Origin: Mariniphaga sp. | GTDB lineage: Bacteria > Bacteroidota > Bacteroidia > Bacteroidales > Prolixibacteraceae | Direction: 5' to 3' | Assembly (NCBI GenBank): GCA_025363795.1 | Contig: JANYLE010000211.1 | Location: 1-7,414, forward strand | DNA: 7,414 nt | In this document: piece after piece, positions 6,634 to 7,414 of the stretch | Layout: every line of letters starts with the position of its first letter | Position numbering within the stretch: position 1 is the first letter of the stretch | Made by a program: the position numbers and the translations under genes | The notes under the pieces: model-generated | Database searches by the model: none | Seen by the model: only the letters and a program-made list of their open reading frames with translations | What the model was told of the DNA's origin: nothing

Positions 6634-6849
6634 ATGGAAACAACTGACAGAGAAATTTTAATGGAATCAGTAGCAAGTTGTGCTAAAGAAGATGGTTGGG
6701 CTAACCTGGCTGAAGTCGGGGTTATCCTTCGCGAAAAAAAAGTTAAATACGGCAAATTGTCGAAATTCATCCAGAATTTTCCAGATGTTGTCGAAACAAA
6801 AGTTGATGAACTAAGACAACCTCCAGTAGTTTATGCCAGGATAAAATAG
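6634..6849 (+). CDS. Small OST-HTH/LOTUS-like domain protein
   Basis: A 71-residue protein that is almost entirely one winged-helix-like domain. The pattern GWANLAEVGVILREKKVKYGKLSKFIQNFPDV-(...)-PPVVYARIK (residues 21-71, abridged) follows the OST-HTH/LOTUS layout: a Gly-Trp then Leu-x-x-(V/L)-G turn, a basic LR(E/K)K stretch, YGKL in the next helix, (F/L)P(D/E) before the wing, and a closing VxxR(I/L)K strand. These domains bind RNA (G-rich or G-quadruplex RNA has been reported) and in bacteria usually sit at the C-terminus of NYN-type nuclease-like proteins; here the domain stands alone. I chose the ATG at 6634. An in-frame TTG at 6601 would add 11 residues but overlaps the leader hairpin and adds nothing domain-like. 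It lies 260 nt before nadB on the same strand. Family assignment is by eye. Confidence 0.72.
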   Translation: METTDREILMESVASCAKEDGWANLAEVGVILREKKVKYGKLSKFIQNFPDVVETKVDELRQPPVVYARIK

Positions 6850-6854
6850 TATCC

Positions 6855-6873
6855 TTCAAAATAGCGCTTTGAA
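6855..6873 (+). terminator. Weak hairpin after the LOTUS-like gene
   Basis: TTCAAA (6855-6860) and TTTGAA (6868-6873) form a 6-bp inverted repeat around a seven-base loop, starting 6 nt after the stop codon. No T-run follows and the stem is A-U-rich, so it is at best a weak or factor-assisted terminator or an mRNA 3' end structure. Confidence 0.22.
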
Positions 6874-7069
6874 TACTGTCAAGAATACCAACATTGGATA
6901 AAATTACTCATTGATCTGACTGATAAATTTTCAGCAAGGGGTGTATTTTATGAATTTCATGATTATTTTCACCATGTAGGTTCGTTCACCTAAAGAGTAC
7001 AAAACGTTAACTCAATTAATAACTCCGATTAATAAAATCAGAACCTGTATTTTTCTGGAGCAGAAATAT

Positions 7070-7077
7070 TACTTTTG
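7070..7077 (+). promoter_or_regulatory. Bacteroidota-type -7 promoter element for nadB
   Basis: TACTTTTG matches the Bacteroidota -7 consensus TAnnTTTG exactly. It implies a transcription start near 7084 and a leader of about 25 nt before the nadB ATG. The partner -33 TTG is not clear: CCTG at 7044-7047 is at a suitable distance (22 nt) but is a poor match. This suggests that nadB has its own promoter and does not rely on the LOTUS-like gene. Confidence 0.45.
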
Positions 7078-7091
7078 TCGCTCATTAATCC

Positions 7092-7099
7092 GGAGGGAG
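7092..7099 (+). promoter_or_regulatory. Purine-rich Shine-Dalgarno before nadB
   Basis: GGAGGGAG is a good match to the anti-Shine-Dalgarno, placed 10-13 nt before the ATG at 7110, slightly longer than ideal. No other gene in this window has such a clear site, as expected for Bacteroidota, where these are uncommon. It supports the chosen nadB start. Confidence 0.5.
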
Positions 7100-7109
7100 C
7101 TTATCGTTA

Positions 7110-7414
7110 ATGAAAACCCTTACTTTTGATTTTATTGTCGTTGGAAGCGGTCTGGCAGGTTTACTTGCGGCCTTTCATGCGGCTGATTATGGCACAGTTG
7201 CACTCATTTCCAAATCCGAACTTGATATCAGTAATTCTTATCACGCTCAGGGCGGAATTGCTGCTGCAATTGGCGAGGACGATCTTCCCCGTTATCACTT
7301 CGAAGATACTTTGATAGCAGGCCGCAATTTGTGCGACCACGATGCCGTTTCCCTCCTTGTCAACGAAGGTCTTGACAGGGTCAAAGAACTCATCGAAAGA
7401 GGAATGGAGTTCGA
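7110..7414 (+). CDS. nadB: L-aspartate oxidase NadB (partial, C-terminus off the right edge)
   Basis: The first 101 codons of a flavoprotein that oxidises L-aspartate to iminoaspartate, which NadA condenses with dihydroxyacetone phosphate to quinolinate in de novo NAD synthesis; cytoplasmic. Visible are the FAD-binding beta-alpha-beta start DFIVVGSGLAGLLAAFHA with GxGxxG at G12, G14 and G17, the family stretch SNSYHAQGGIAAAI (about 41-54), which separates aspartate oxidase and its succinate-dehydrogenase-like relatives from other FAD proteins, and the DTLIAGRNLCD segment near 66-76. SdhA/FrdA is the main alternative. The short N-terminus, the Ser-x-x-AQGG form and the AGxxLCD segment favour NadB. 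A -7 element and a clear Shine-Dalgarno lie directly upstream. The usual partners nadA and nadC would be sought to the right. Confidence 0.92.
   Translation, partial: MKTLTFDFIVVGSGLAGLLAAFHAADYGTVALISKSELDISNSYHAQGGIAAAIGEDDLPRYHFEDTLIAGRNLCDHDAVSLLVNEGLDRVKELIERGMEF

Noticed and set aside
6504..6770. 88-residue minus-strand open frame across the LOTUS-like gene
   Set aside because: It covers non-coding A+T-rich DNA and the opposite strand of a better-supported gene, has no recognisable domain, and reads as a shadow.
6950..6960. ATGAA-T-TTCAT palindrome between the LOTUS-like gene and nadB
   Set aside because: Only 5 + 1 + 5 nt of A+T-rich sequence, lying more than 100 nt before the nadB promoter element; likely chance.
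6950..6979. Nine-codon reading frame (MNFMIIFTM) before nadB as a leader peptide
   Set aside because: It has no ribosome site, lies upstream of the likely nadB transcription start, and has no attenuator structure after it.
7126..7314. 62-residue plus-strand open frame inside nadB
   Set aside because: It is out of frame with the clear FAD-binding sequence of nadB and shows no protein features.

Overview
The window looks like the chromosome of a Bacteroidota (Bacteroidetes) bacterium. It is A+T-rich. Most starts lack a Shine-Dalgarno sequence, a perfect TAnnTTTG-type -7 promoter element precedes nadB, and the minus-strand gene set (a YaiO-family outer-membrane barrel with a HEAT-repeat protein, a family 2 glycosyltransferase and an LtaS-like sulfatase) fits that phylum. 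I cannot place it below phylum from the sequence alone.

Positions 1-6226, minus strand, hold six tightly packed genes read right to left: a stand-alone Hpt phosphotransfer protein, a single-domain response regulator, a TPR/YaiO outer-membrane beta-barrel, a LysM-transmembrane-HEAT protein, a processive family 2 glycosyltransferase, and an LtaS/OpgB-like alkaline-phosphatase-superfamily transferase that runs off the left edge. Gaps are 41 nt, 1 nt, 92 nt, a 1-nt overlap (TGATG) and 10 nt, so this is probably one operon. My reading is an envelope-polysaccharide machine. The glycosyltransferase would make and push a polymer through the inner membrane. The LysM/HEAT protein would scaffold from cytoplasm to peptidoglycan. 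The YaiO barrel would serve the outer membrane. The LtaS-like enzyme would decorate the product with a phosphoglycerol or phosphoethanolamine group. A phosphorelay pair is built into the same transcript. The pairing of a YaiO protein with a family 2 glycosyltransferase recalls yaiO/yaiP of Escherichia coli. The combination with phosphorelay, LysM/HEAT and LtaS-like proteins is the best candidate here for an undescribed system.

Positions 6227-6633 are a divergent, A+T-rich intergenic region with no gene. It carries several short direct and inverted repeats that could be operators.

Positions 6634-7414, plus strand, hold a 71-residue protein that is essentially one OST-HTH/LOTUS-like domain, then about 260 nt of non-coding sequence with a -7 promoter element and an unusually clear Shine-Dalgarno, then the first 101 codons of nadB (L-aspartate oxidase, NAD biosynthesis), cut by the right edge. 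These two genes have no evident link to the polysaccharide operon. No tRNA, rRNA, CRISPR array, insertion sequence or other mobile element was seen.
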